Assembly (NCBI RefSeq): GCF_046614695.1 | Contig: NZ_JBKKHQ010000019.1 | Coordinates: forward strand, 1 to 64,000 | From: Pokkaliibacter sp046614695 | GTDB lineage: Bacteria; Pseudomonadota; Gammaproteobacteria; Pseudomonadales; Balneatricaceae | DNA length: 64,000 nucleotides | Direction: 5' to 3' | In this document: positions 18,982 through 27,441 of the stretch, in pieces | How positions within the stretch are numbered: position 1 is the stretch's first letter | Layout of the letters: each line of letters opens with the position of its first letter | The notes under the pieces: model-generated | What the model was told of the DNA's origin: nothing | Seen by the model: only the letters and a program-made list of their open reading frames with translations | Databases searched by the model: none | Position numbers and translations under genes: made by a program

Positions 18982-21105
18982 TCAAAAGCCACTCTCACGG
19001 ATAAACACGGCAGCCATATGCCGTAGCCAGCCGCCCAGCAGCGATTCCCGCTCGCCTTCCAGCACCACAACGCCTCGTTGCCGCTGTGTGGGAAGAGGCT
19101 GACCTGACGCAGTGCTCGCCGCAAAATCGACAGCGTACTGAGCCTTCAGGGGTTCAGCTTCACCTTCTTTGTTGCGGCGCACGGCAATGGGCCCCTCCTT
19201 GTCGGACGCCAGACTGGGCAAGGACAGCGTTGCCGAACCGGTCGGAGCGATATGGGTAAGGGTAACGTTGCGTGCAGGCTGGTGGGGGTCATCCGCATAG
19301 AAGGTACCGGTCATACCGCTTTCAATACGGGTGACGGCGCTATCCTCAGCATAGCCACGGGCCCGAAGCTCAGCCGTATCTACAATACGTGCCAGCACCA
19401 GTTCCGGGTTGATCCAGCGGCCTGCATGTAACTCACTGGCAAGATCGCGCACGGTTCCTGCCTGAGTGGCTCTTAGGGTGAGGCGGGCCTGCTGTTCCTG
19501 CAGACCGCGATAACGCGCAAGGGATTCTGCCAGTTGCTGCTCAATGACCTGCGAGCTGCTGGCGGTTTCCTGCCGGGCCCGGTTTCGCAGTAGCTCCAGC
19601 TGCAGAATATCCAGCTGCTGACGCTCAATACCCAGACGAGAGTCGATATCCGGTGAGGACAGGGTCATCAGTACCTCGCCCTCCCTGACCTGCTGACCAT
19701 CCTTCACCGCTACACTGGCGATTTGTGCTGCCACCGGGGCATAGAGGCTGGTGACGCGTGTTGCCTCAAGAACGGCTGGCACGGAGACACTGCCTTTCCA
19801 GGGGAAGAACAGCACGGCCAGAATGACAGCGCTGAAAAGGGTGGTCCGAAACAGGGCTGCGGGTTTTGAGGCTCGGCGCATGGCAATCCAGTGTTTGACT
19901 TCGCGAAGCATGGGCAGCGCGATAAACCAGCTGATTTCGATCAGCATCAGAACGATGCCGACCACCTTGATAAAGAAATGGTAGACCACCAGCGCAATGC
20001 CCAGAAACAGGAAAAAACGCCACAGCCAGGAGGCATAGCCCCAGAGTAACAGCTTGCGTTGCATCGCCGGTGACCAGCGCTCAGGCGGTGGCTGCTGGTA
20101 GCCAAACAGCGCTTCGCGAAGGCGCCAGCGACAAAGGCGATAGGCCCGTTCCTGCAGGTTGTCGACTCGCCACAGATCCGACAGCAGGAAGTAGCCATCA
20201 AAGCGCATAAGCGGGTTCAGGTTGACGACGACTGTTGTGATCCAGGTCGCGCTGGAGAGCATAAAGGCGGCGGTTTTAAGCGGCCCTTCCGGCAACAGTG
20301 ACCAGGCCAGCAGGGCAAAGCAGGCGAGGATAAGCTCTGCAAGAATGCCGCCTGCGCCAATGATAAAACGCAGCCTGTGGCTCTTGAGGCGCCAGGCGTC
20401 GGACACGTCGGTATAAAACAGCGGGAAGAGCACAATAAAAGCCACCCCCATGCTTTGCACCCGACAGCCAGCGTGCTTGGCCAGTAAGGCGTGGCCCATT
20501 TCATGGCAGAACTTGGCAAACACCAGCGCCACCCCGAAAGCGGCCATGCCACTCATGCTGAAAAGATGGGGGAAAGAATGGCGGTAGGTGGCCCAGTCGC
20601 GGCTAACCAGAAAGATGCCGAGCAATAACACCAGCGGTAGCAAGAGCTTGAACAGCCATGCGCCGTGACGTGCCAGCAGGGGATAGAACCGGTTGAGGAA
20701 GGCTTCCGGTCGCCAGAGAGGAATTCGAAAAAACAGGTATTGATGCAGCAGGCTCTTCCACCAGACGATGTGCCGCGCTTTGGCCTTTTGTGCATAACTG
20801 CCGCGCTGCTCAGGGTCAGCCGCGCTGATCAAATCATGCAGCCGCAGAAAATCCAGCAACTGCTCGACATCTTTCTCGGCCAGCTTTAGCCCCGGCTCAT
20901 TATTCGCCGCAGTCAGCACTGCGCCAGGGTCACGTTTGCTCCAGTGACGAAGCAGTCGCAGCGCCTGCTGGGTGAGTTTGAAGTAGCGCCCGCTGATCGG
21001 ATCTGCCAGCGTCCATTGAGGTGAGCCATCAAAGCCCGGCGCCGCTTCCGTAAGCTGCAAATCACGCCGAAGCACCGGCAGCAGCTTGCTAGCTTGCATG
21101 GTCAC
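18982..21105 (-). CDS. PqqD-like / site-2-type M50 metalloprotease / HlyD fusion
   Basis: 707-residue inner-membrane protein with three parts. Residues about 30-95 resemble a PqqD-like winged helix (SGRYFKLTQQALRLL). Residues about 150-430 form a polytopic membrane domain with the zinc motif HEMGH (201-205) and the NPLMRFDGYF motif typical of M50/site-2 proteases. The C-terminal part (about 430-700) is a HlyD/biotinyl-lipoyl adaptor (SLYAPVAAQIASVAVKDGQQVREGEVL) with a coiled coil. The GTG start at 21105 overlaps the upstream stop as GTGA; an ATG two codons later is possible. It is last of three coupled adaptor genes and upstream of the giant gene. Known M50-HlyD fusions occur beside other export genes, but substrates are poorly defined. 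I infer a role in processing or exporting the giant or Collar proteins. No ABC ATPase is present here. Confidence 0.8.
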   Translation of the reverse strand: MTMQASKLLPVLRRDLQLTEAAPGFDGSPQWTLADPISGRYFKLTQQALRLLRHWSKRDPGAVLTAANNEPGLKLAEKDVEQLLDFLRLHDLISAADPEQRGSYAQKAKARHIVWWKSLLHQYLFFRIPLWRPEAFLNRFYPLLARHGAWLFKLLLPLVLLLGIFLVSRDWATYRHSFPHLFSMSGMAAFGVALVFAKFCHEMGHALLAKHAGCRVQSMGVAFIVLFPLFYTDVSDAWRLKSHRLRFIIGAGGILAELILACFALLAWSLLPEGPLKTAAFMLSSATWITTVVVNLNPLMRFDGYFLLSDLWRVDNLQERAYRLCRWRLREALFGYQQPPPERWSPAMQRKLLLWGYASWLWRFFLFLGIALVVYHFFIKVVGIVLMLIEISWFIALPMLREVKHWIAMRRASKPAALFRTTLFSAVILAVLFFPWKGSVSVPAVLEATRVTSLYAPVAAQIASVAVKDGQQVREGEVLMTLSSPDIDSRLGIERQQLDILQLELLRNRARQETASSSQVIEQQLAESLARYRGLQEQQARLTLRATQAGTVRDLASELHAGRWINPELVLARIVDTAELRARGYAEDSAVTRIESGMTGTFYADDPHQPARNVTLTHIAPTGSATLSLPSLASDKEGPIAVRRNKEGEAEPLKAQYAVDFAASTASGQPLPTQRQRGVVVLEGERESLLGGWLRHMAAVFIRESGF

Positions 21106-22406
21106 AGACCCAGCACCTGTCGAATGGCCGCCAGTGGTCGGCGGAACAGATACACCGCCAGACTGACTTCATCCCCGTAGAGCTTGGCGGTACCACGAAG
21201 GCCGATGCGCGGCGGTGTGCCGCTAAAGTCTGCATCCACGCGATAGGCCAGATTGCCCGCCGGGGTGGTTTCCGCTTCATAAGAGGTGCGTGTCAGCGTC
21301 GCGGCGTGGGGTGTGAGTGGGTCACTATCAAGAAAGAGCCGGACTTCATTGCCTGCGCTTAAATGAATGGCATCGCCCACATCGATACTGGCCTTGAGGC
21401 TGGCCTGAGCCGGGTTGGCGATTTCCATGATGCGCTCGCCGGTGCGTACAGGCTTACCTGTCCAGCGGTCGGCATCGGCAAACACGGCGATACCGGACTG
21501 ATCTGCCCGGACTTCACTGCGCGCCAGCATCGCCTGAGCATAATCACGCTCGGCCTGCTTTTGTGACACCTGCGCCGAGAGCAAGTCCAGTCGTGCTTTG
21601 GAGTCCGTATCCTGAAAGGCGCGCTGAGAGGCGGCGCGGTATTCCGCCTGGGCCACATTCAATGCCCGCTCTGCCACATCGGCCTGTGCCTTCAGGGTCG
21701 TGGCATCGAACTGCACGAGTAACTGGCCTTTCTCAACCATTTCATTGGGTTTAACGACAATGCGCTGAACCACGCCATCGATAGGGGCAGCGACGATGGA
21801 GCCGTTCTCCGGGATGACCTCGGCGGGTGCCAGCACTGACTGGCGTACCGGAATCAGCAGGCATAACAACAGTAATGCCAGCGGGATCAGCCATTTCCAG
21901 CCCAGGTGTTTCCAGTGCCAGCGCTTCACCGGCTCCAGTGCCAGCCAGGCATGGGAGGCTGCGTCGCCAAACTGACCGGCGAGAGTGACTTCCGCCCCCG
22001 ACCAGGGGGCTTCCCGCGCCAGCCAAATACCGCCAAAGACATCGCCTGCGCGGGTTTTAAGAGGAATCCAGAGGGCTTCCGGCGCGGACAGCTCCTGCCA
22101 GTCCTTGCGGCTTTGATCATCCAGTGTCTGGGCTTTGATGATTTCCGTTTCGGCGTCTTTAACCGGAAAGTGTTTGGCGGCGCGCTCGATAAAGGCGACA
22201 AAGGGCGCTTGTGGCGAGACCGCAGAAATCCCCGTGACAGCCCGAACTCGTCCTTTAATGACCAGCGCTGCATGGCGAAAGCCAAACAGCGGCTGGGCAT
22301 CATTCACCAGCTGGTAACTCAGGGTTTCTGCGGAATCCGCCCGGCGCAGGCGCTGTTCAAGATCAAGAAAAAGGGCGAAAACACGCTCAATGCTCGGCTG
22401 GCTCAC
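21102..22406 (-). CDS. GAF-like / HlyD membrane-fusion adaptor
   Basis: 434-residue protein. The cytoplasmic N-terminal half (about 1-160) looks like a GAF-type sensory fold (LLVNDAQPLFGFRHAALVI-like strand order, WIPLKTRAGDVFGGIWL). A single membrane helix follows (about 170-190, WLIPLALLLLCLLIPV). The periplasmic HlyD part has two lipoyl half-motifs (IVAAPIDGVVQRIVVKPNE and SGIAVFADADRW) flanking a coiled coil. GTG start at 22406 and stop overlap neighbours by 4 bp on both sides (GTGA), so translation is coupled with the flanking adaptors. A GAF-like domain on an adaptor is unusual and suggests that export responds to a cytoplasmic ligand. The domain assignment is by pattern only. Confidence 0.75.
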   Translation of the reverse strand: MSQPSIERVFALFLDLEQRLRRADSAETLSYQLVNDAQPLFGFRHAALVIKGRVRAVTGISAVSPQAPFVAFIERAAKHFPVKDAETEIIKAQTLDDQSRKDWQELSAPEALWIPLKTRAGDVFGGIWLAREAPWSGAEVTLAGQFGDAASHAWLALEPVKRWHWKHLGWKWLIPLALLLLCLLIPVRQSVLAPAEVIPENGSIVAAPIDGVVQRIVVKPNEMVEKGQLLVQFDATTLKAQADVAERALNVAQAEYRAASQRAFQDTDSKARLDLLSAQVSQKQAERDYAQAMLARSEVRADQSGIAVFADADRWTGKPVRTGERIMEIANPAQASLKASIDVGDAIHLSAGNEVRLFLDSDPLTPHAATLTRTSYEAETTPAGNLAYRVDADFSGTPPRIGLRGTAKLYGDEVSLAVYLFRRPLAAIRQVLGL

Positions 22407-23248
22407 TTCAGGCCCTCAAAGTGGGCAGTACCGCTCATCCCTGAGAGCAAATCGCTGGCTGGCGCAGTCAGCTTGCCGATAAGGCTGATGGTCTGGCTGC
22501 CCTCATCGATGCGCGCACCAAGGCGGCTGATACTGGCCTGCAGGGGTTTACCGGTTTCATCCGGGGTGAACTGAAAATTCTGCCCGGCCTTTAGCTGGGG
22601 GAGCCAGCGTGAAGGTACCAGAATGTGAATCTCCAGCGTCTGGTTATTGACGATATCCATGAGTGGTGTGCCAGCAGCGACACTCTCATAAGGATTGACC
22701 TCGGTTTGCACGACCTGGCCGGAGAAGGGCGCGGTGAGTGTGCAGCGGTCCACTTGCAGCTTATAGACCTTGCTCTGGGCCTGCGCTTCGGCAAGATGGG
22801 CGGCCGACAGGGAAACAGCGTATTTGCCTACTGAGCGCATCTCGGCGAGCTGGCGGTTCTGGCTTAATTCAGCCTGGGCTGCGCGGGAAGCCGCCTGGGA
22901 TGCGGAAAGCTGAGCTTCGTAGGTGGAGCAGTCAAACTTCACCAGTGCCTCGCCTTTCTTGAAACTCTGACCTTCGCGAAAGGGCAGTGCATTGATTCTG
23001 CCAGCGATTTCGCTGGAGATGGTCGCCTGCTCGACGGCCTGAAGCACACCGCGCGCCTGACTGGTCGCCAGGCCCTGAGTCTGGCTATCAGCGGAGTCGG
23101 TGGCCATTTTCGCCAGCACATCCTGCTCTTTGGCGACCTGGGTTGAGTCAGTGGTTGTTTCTGCAGCCTGAGCCACAGAAAAAGTCGATGCTACTGCCGT
23201 GATCAGCGCAAGTCTGATAGCGACTGCCGGGGAAAATCGTAATCCCAC
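22403..23248 (-). CDS. Periplasmic HlyD/RND-type adaptor with signal peptide
   Basis: 281-residue periplasmic adaptor. The GTG at 23248 is chosen because AAGGAGAG lies 5 nt upstream and a signal peptide (SPAVAIRLALITAVASTFSVAQA) begins directly after; the frame is open further upstream but without a start signal. The mature protein has the HlyD/AcrA layout: lipoyl half (ISSEIAGRINALPFREGQSF), helical hairpin (about 120-160), second lipoyl half (TLTAPFSGQVVQTEVNPYESV) and a beta-barrel segment. It is the first gene of the three-adaptor operon. RND adaptors normally pair with a pump and TolC; neither is encoded here. Confidence 0.8.
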   Translation of the reverse strand: MGLRFSPAVAIRLALITAVASTFSVAQAAETTTDSTQVAKEQDVLAKMATDSADSQTQGLATSQARGVLQAVEQATISSEIAGRINALPFREGQSFKKGEALVKFDCSTYEAQLSASQAASRAAQAELSQNRQLAEMRSVGKYAVSLSAAHLAEAQAQSKVYKLQVDRCTLTAPFSGQVVQTEVNPYESVAAGTPLMDIVNNQTLEIHILVPSRWLPQLKAGQNFQFTPDETGKPLQASISRLGARIDEGSQTISLIGKLTAPASDLLSGMSGTAHFEGLK

Positions 23249-23456
23249 CTGTTCTCTCCTTAAATACCTGCCATGCTTACCGGAATGTTTACCTGCGGTG
23301 ATGCTGTGACTGGCAAGTGATGCCTGCACAGTGAAAACGTGACTAAGCCGCAGGTGTGCATCTAAAAACACAATGACCAACTTACGCAGTTCGGATGAGA
23401 AGATCTGTTCGAAAAACACGGCTTTTTAAAAGAAAACCGTTATGAAACAGTCTCAT

Positions 23457-23480
23457 CCCGATAGGTATGACTTTATCGGG
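23457..23480. promoter_or_regulatory. Inverted repeat CCCGATA/TATCGGG
   Basis: A perfect 7 bp inverted repeat with a 10 bp spacer lies in the 315 bp gap between the divergent adaptor operon and the glutathione transferase gene. There is no U-tract on either side, so an operator is more likely than a terminator. Ownership is unknown. Confidence 0.3.
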
Positions 23481-23563
23481 AACTTGGGCCGCCACTTTTG
23501 GGTCTCACACAGAAGTGGGCTGCCCGAGGTCTTAACTAATCAACAGAGCAGAGGAGAGTCAAG

Positions 23564-24250
23564 GTGATCCGTCTTTATGAATTGTGCGGGGATGACCCGG
23601 AACTGCTGTTTTCTCCCTATTGCTGGCGTATTCGCGCCGTGCTGACCCATCTGAATCTGCCCTTTGAAAGTGTGCCCGTGCGCTTTACTGAAAAGGAAAC
23701 GCTGGGCTTTTCCGGGCAGGGTCTGGTACCGGTATTGGTGAAAGATGAAGAGGTGGTGATCGACTCCCTGCAGATCATGGCCTACCTCGACAGCGCGGTG
23801 AGTGAGTCTGATCTGCTTGGCACTGATGTTGCCCGGGCAAGGGCGCTTTCCATGGACGCAATGATTTCTGCGCTGTTGCGTCCTCATTTATCCAAACTGC
23901 TGATCCCGACCATTTTCAGCGTGATTGCCGAGAAAGACCGGGGCTACTTCCGCGAGACCCGCGAGAAGAGACTGGGCTGTACGCTGGAATCCATGCCCAC
24001 GGCTGAGGCCATCCTTCCTGATCTTGCCCCTGGTTTTTCTGCCTTGAACGCAGCGCTGGCTGAGTCGACCTACCTGGACGGTGTTGCGCCCGGTGCCACC
24101 GACTTCTCTGTGTACGGTCTGTTGATGTGGGCTTACACCCTTGGTTTCTCGCCCTGGCAACCCTATGCCGAGGTAACACGCTGGTTTGATGATCTGCTTG
24201 CTGCCTACGAGTCCAGGCAGGGGCCAGTCAAACGGGCGGTTGCTCAGTAA
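23564..24250 (+). CDS. Glutathione S-transferase family protein (beta-etherase-like)
   Basis: 228-residue cytosolic GST. The N-terminal thioredoxin-like domain begins MIRLYELCG and carries SPYCWRIRAVLTHLNLPFE, then GLVPVLV with the cis-proline and DSLQIMAYLD as the glutathione gamma-Glu site. The helical C-domain spans about 90-220. The SPYCWR motif and overall layout resemble LigE/LigF-like bacterial GSTs, but substrate cannot be assigned. GTG start follows GAGGAGAGTCAAG. A second GST follows 83 bp downstream, probably in the same operon. Confidence 0.8.
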   Translation: MIRLYELCGDDPELLFSPYCWRIRAVLTHLNLPFESVPVRFTEKETLGFSGQGLVPVLVKDEEVVIDSLQIMAYLDSAVSESDLLGTDVARARALSMDAMISALLRPHLSKLLIPTIFSVIAEKDRGYFRETREKRLGCTLESMPTAEAILPDLAPGFSALNAALAESTYLDGVAPGATDFSVYGLLMWAYTLGFSPWQPYAEVTRWFDDLLAAYESRQGPVKRAVAQ

Positions 24251-24333
24251 AGGCTAAACCGCCGTTAGCAACACCAAAGCGATATTTCATACGACTGCAG
24301 TTCTCACAGGCTGTGAGCAAGCGAGGAAAAAGG

Positions 24334-25014
24334 ATGATTGATCTTTATTACTGGACGACCCCGAACGGTCACAAGGTCACGATTTTTCTGGAAGAGACCG
24401 GTATCGACTACACCTTATGCCCGATCAATATCGGTAAGGGTGAACAGTTTGAACCAGAGTTTCTGAAAGTCGCGCCCAACAATCGCATTCCCGCCATTGT
24501 TGACCGGGCACCACTCTGGGGTGGTGAGCCGCTGAGCCTGTTTGAGTCCGGCGCCATTTTGGAATATCTGGCAGATAAAACCGGTGACTTCCTGCCTGCC
24601 AAAGGTAAGGAGCGTTACGACGTTCTGCAGTGGCTGTACTGGCAAATGGGTGGCGTCGGCCCGATGGCAGGGCAGAATCATCACTTTAATCGCTATGCGC
24701 CAGAGACGATTCCTTACGCTCAGAACCGCTATATCAAGGAAACGGCACGTCTGTATGGTGTGCTCGACAAGCAACTGGCGGATAAAGACTTTGTCGCTGG
24801 AGACTATTCCATCGCCGATATGGCAATTTTCCCTTGGGCCAAACTCTGGGAAGGGCAGAAGCAGAACATTGAAGACTTCCCCAACATGGCCAAATGGCTT
24901 GAACGTATTGAAGCCCGTCCCGCGGTGCAACGCGCCTACAAGCTGGTGGAAGGAATCAACACCGACTCCAAAGCCCTGTTGACCGAAGAAGCGCGCAAGC
25001 ATCTTTTCAAATAA
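24334..25014 (+). CDS. yfcG: Glutathione S-transferase, YfcG/Ure2p-like
   Basis: 226-residue GST whose N-terminus (MIDLYYWTTPNGHKVTIFLEE) is close to the E. coli disulfide-bond reductase YfcG, including the TPNGHK glutathione-contact segment. NNRIPAIVD supplies the cis-Pro and FESGAILEYLAD the Glu/Ser contact. The C-domain includes WQMGGVGPMAGQNHHF, typical of the Ure2p/YfcG class. These enzymes reduce disulfides and lack ordinary catalytic Tyr/Ser activity. The ATG at 24334 is preferred to a GTG seven codons upstream because it aligns with the family start and has AGGAAAAAGG before it. A terminator follows. Confidence 0.85.
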   Translation: MIDLYYWTTPNGHKVTIFLEETGIDYTLCPINIGKGEQFEPEFLKVAPNNRIPAIVDRAPLWGGEPLSLFESGAILEYLADKTGDFLPAKGKERYDVLQWLYWQMGGVGPMAGQNHHFNRYAPETIPYAQNRYIKETARLYGVLDKQLADKDFVAGDYSIADMAIFPWAKLWEGQKQNIEDFPNMAKWLERIEARPAVQRAYKLVEGINTDSKALLTEEARKHLFK

Positions 25015-25118
25015 CCTTTCTTCACGCTAATCAGCGCTGCTGATGCAAAGTGTTTGAAGCCAAGAGTTTGACGCAACGAGTTTGATGCGAATAAATCGGT
25101 CTAAGCAGTTGATGTGAC

Positions 25119-25143
25119 AAGGAGCCTGATGGCTCCTTTTTTT
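25119..25143. terminator. Rho-independent terminator after GST genes
   Basis: GGAGCC-TGAT-GGCTCC stem-loop followed by seven T, with A residues on the 5' side. It lies between the plus-strand GST pair and the convergent LysR gene. Confidence 0.85.
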
Positions 25144-25156
25144 ATACCGTGCCTTT

Positions 25157-26080
25157 TTATACCGTCCCCATGGGCAAGCCGGGCAGCGAGCCCTGCTCGT
25201 CCAGTGAGGATTCAATGAGGTCGAGCATGGCGCGTGCAGCGAAGGTCAGAGTGCCGCCTTTGCGCCAGAGCAAGGACAGCTTCCAGGTAAAACTGTTGTC
25301 TTCCAGTGCAATCATGCGCACCCCCGGCGTGCCGTGACGCTCGGCAATCAGGCCGGGTAACAGCATGGCGCCGGTACCCGCAGCGACCAGCGCCAGTCCA
25401 AAGTCCGGCTGGCTGATCTGCGTGACGACCTTGGGCGTAAAGCCGGCGGTATAACAGGCCTCAAGTACGACCTTATTCAACAGAAACCCCGGCTCGAAGA
25501 TCACCAGAGGCACCTCGGCCAGATCCTTGAGTTTGATACTTTCCTGCTGCGCCAGCGGGTGGGCAACGGGCAGGGCGACGCGCATCGGGTCATTACGAAT
25601 CTGCAGCCAGTCGATGCCGTCATGCACCGGGACTAAACTGGTCGCCAGTTCGATATCGCCTTTGCGCAAGGATTCCTCGAGTTCAGCCCCACCACGCTCC
25701 ATCAGCCAGACGCGCACCTGCGGGTAGCGGCTGCGAAAGCGGGCAATCAAGGGCGCGAATAGCTCGGCACTGCCCAGTGGCGACAGGCCGATTCTCAGTT
25801 CACCGCCGCTTAAGCCACGCAATTCATCGATCGCACGTGCCATGCGTTTGCGCTCATCCAGCATCGTGCGGGCATGGCGCAGGACGATCTCCCCCGAGGG
25901 TGTCAGGCGAATTTGCGAGCCACGTTTACCGCGCTCAAGCAGCACCGCTTCAAGCTCTTCCTCCAGAGAACGAATCGCCTTGCTCAGTGCCGGCTGGGTG
26001 ATGTGTAGCTGTTCAGCGGCACGGCCAAAGCCACCACTTTCGACGATGCGGACAAAGTACCGCAGCACACGCAGATCCAT
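25157..26080 (-). CDS. LysR-type regulator, CidR-like
   Basis: 307-residue LysR regulator. The winged helix-turn-helix is at residues 1-60 (LRYFVRIVESGGFGRAAEQLHITQPALSKAIRSLE) and the periplasmic-binding-like effector domain follows from about 90. It is divergent from a cidA/cidB pair with a 151 bp AT-rich gap, the arrangement of CidR-type regulators that control holin-like cid/lrg operons. It probably senses a carboxylate and autoregulates; this is inferred from synteny. The ribosome site is weak (GGAAAACAA before ATG). Confidence 0.85.
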   Translation of the reverse strand: MDLRVLRYFVRIVESGGFGRAAEQLHITQPALSKAIRSLEEELEAVLLERGKRGSQIRLTPSGEIVLRHARTMLDERKRMARAIDELRGLSGGELRIGLSPLGSAELFAPLIARFRSRYPQVRVWLMERGGAELEESLRKGDIELATSLVPVHDGIDWLQIRNDPMRVALPVAHPLAQQESIKLKDLAEVPLVIFEPGFLLNKVVLEACYTAGFTPKVVTQISQPDFGLALVAAGTGAMLLPGLIAERHGTPGVRMIALEDNSFTWKLSLLWRKGGTLTFAARAMLDLIESSLDEQGSLPGLPMGTV

Positions 26081-26231
26081 TTGTTTTCCAAAAAGTTATG
26101 TAATGCATGTTAATTATTCATTATTTTTATCTATTTGAAACCCCTAGACTACACGCATTAACGATTCAGCCAGAGGCCATAAGCCGAGACTGGCACAGAA
26201 TTTCACTCAGCACTCAGAGAGGAAATGCACC
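26081..26231. promoter_or_regulatory. Divergent LysR/cidAB control region
   Basis: 151 bp AT-rich region with ATGCATGTTAATTATTCAT around 26103-26121. It contains T-N11-A spacings suited to a LysR-type box. Both promoters must lie here. The exact site is not resolved. Confidence 0.4.
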
Positions 26232-26639
26232 ATGAAGAAAGCCAAAGGGCTCGTTCATACGCTACTCCAGATTGCCGGGCTCTGTGCTTTGCTGTGGGCC
26301 TGTAATTCGTTGGCCGCCCATGAGGGCTGGTCGATTCCCGGCAGCGTACTGGGCCTGGGCATCATGGTGGTGCTGTTCGCCAGCAAACTGGTGCCGGTGT
26401 CAGTGGTGCAGGCGGGTTCTGCCTGGTTACTGAGTGAGTTGTTGCTGTTTTTTATTCCGCCGGTGGTATCGATCATCAAGTATTCCCAACTGCTGGAGCA
26501 GGATGGACTGATGCTGATGGGCGCGCTGATCGGTGGAACCGCGCTGGTACTGATAGGAACGGCGCTGGTGGTGGATCGCGTATTCAAGCTGGAAAGCCGT
26601 ATGCGTGGGCACCAGTTTGCCGAGGTGTCCCATGTCTGA
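26232..26639 (+). CDS. cidA: CidA/LrgA family holin-like protein
   Basis: 135-residue membrane protein with four predicted helices and the family's early PGSVLGLGIMVVLF segment. It has a short cytoplasmic tail ending in EVSHV. GAGGAAATGCACC precedes the ATG. The stop overlaps the start of cidB by 8 bp, so the two are co-translated. CidA/LrgA and CidB/LrgB act together in the cytoplasmic membrane; in several bacteria they affect murein hydrolase activity or export of pyruvate and related metabolites. The divergent LysR gene is the likely regulator. Confidence 0.85.
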   Translation: MKKAKGLVHTLLQIAGLCALLWACNSLAAHEGWSIPGSVLGLGIMVVLFASKLVPVSVVQAGSAWLLSELLLFFIPPVVSIIKYSQLLEQDGLMLMGALIGGTALVLIGTALVVDRVFKLESRMRGHQFAEVSHV

Positions 26640-27321
26640 TAGCGCACTGGCGTTGTTCAGTCTGGTCGCGACCCTGGGGTTTTATTACCTCACTAAAGTG
26701 GCCTACGCCCGCAAGAAGGTGTTCTTTTTGGCACCTATTCTGGCCGCGCCCCTTGGCATTATTGCGCTGGTGCTGGCACTGCGGATTCCGCTGGATGACT
26801 ACTTTCGCTTCACCCACCTTTTGGTGCTGATGCTGGGGCCTGCGACCATCGCTTTTGCTGTACCGATTTATCAGCAGCGCGGCGTGATTATGCGTTACCC
26901 CATGACCCTGACCTTTGGTGTGATTACCGGTCTGGTGCTGGGGATGGGCAGCTCCTGGCTACTGGCGCAGTTGTTTCCGCTGCCCGATGAAATCGCTCAC
27001 AGCATGCTGGTGCGCTCGGTATCAACACCCTTTGCACTGCAGGCTGCGACGGCTTTTGGTGGCGTGCCTGAAATTACGGCGATGCTGGTGATGGCGACCG
27101 GCATTATCGGCATGGTGATTTGTGAGCCGGTATTCCGCGCCACAAGGATTCGAACCTCGCTGGCGCGCGGTGTGGCATTGGGGGCATCGGCCCACGGTGC
27201 AGGCACGGCGAAAGCGCGGGAGTTGGGCAATGAAGAGGGCGTGATCGCCAGCCTGACGATGATTTTTACCGGGATTGCAATGGTGCTTGGTGCACCGGTC
27301 TTTGCCAGCGTACTCGGCTAA
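26632..27321 (+). CDS. cidB: CidB/LrgB family membrane protein
   Basis: 229-residue LrgB-family protein with about six membrane segments. Conserved family stretches are visible: GPATIAFAVPIYQQR, SVSTPFALQAA, GGVPEITAMLVMATGIIG and ARGVALGASAHGAGTAKA. The start ATG at 26632 overlaps the cidA stop and fits the family N-terminus (SDSALALFSLVATLGFYYL). It is the functional partner of CidA; the pair resembles glycolate/pyruvate-type exporters in plants and Gram-positive bacteria. A strong terminator follows. Confidence 0.87.
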   Translation: MSDSALALFSLVATLGFYYLTKVAYARKKVFFLAPILAAPLGIIALVLALRIPLDDYFRFTHLLVLMLGPATIAFAVPIYQQRGVIMRYPMTLTFGVITGLVLGMGSSWLLAQLFPLPDEIAHSMLVRSVSTPFALQAATAFGGVPEITAMLVMATGIIGMVICEPVFRATRIRTSLARGVALGASAHGAGTAKARELGNEEGVIASLTMIFTGIAMVLGAPVFASVLG

Positions 27322-27389
27322 GGCCGCCATCCCGGCGTTTTATTCCTCAACGTGCTTAAACTTCGACTGGTGGCATCGGTCGACTTTCC

Positions 27390-27425
27390 GAGGGCTTCCT
27401 GCTTGGCAGGGGCCCTCTTTTTTTA
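27390..27425. terminator. Terminator between cidAB and DUF4197 gene
   Basis: Imperfect hairpin GAGGGC...GCCCTC with a GC-rich inner stem and seven T. It lies between convergent genes and probably serves cidAB. Confidence 0.8.
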
Positions 27426-27441
27426 TCTTACGCTGGCTGAC

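Noticed and set aside
18525..19124. Small genes in the gap upstream of the giant gene
   Set aside because: Several frames of 60-90 codons exist on both strands but none has a ribosome site or protein-like composition.
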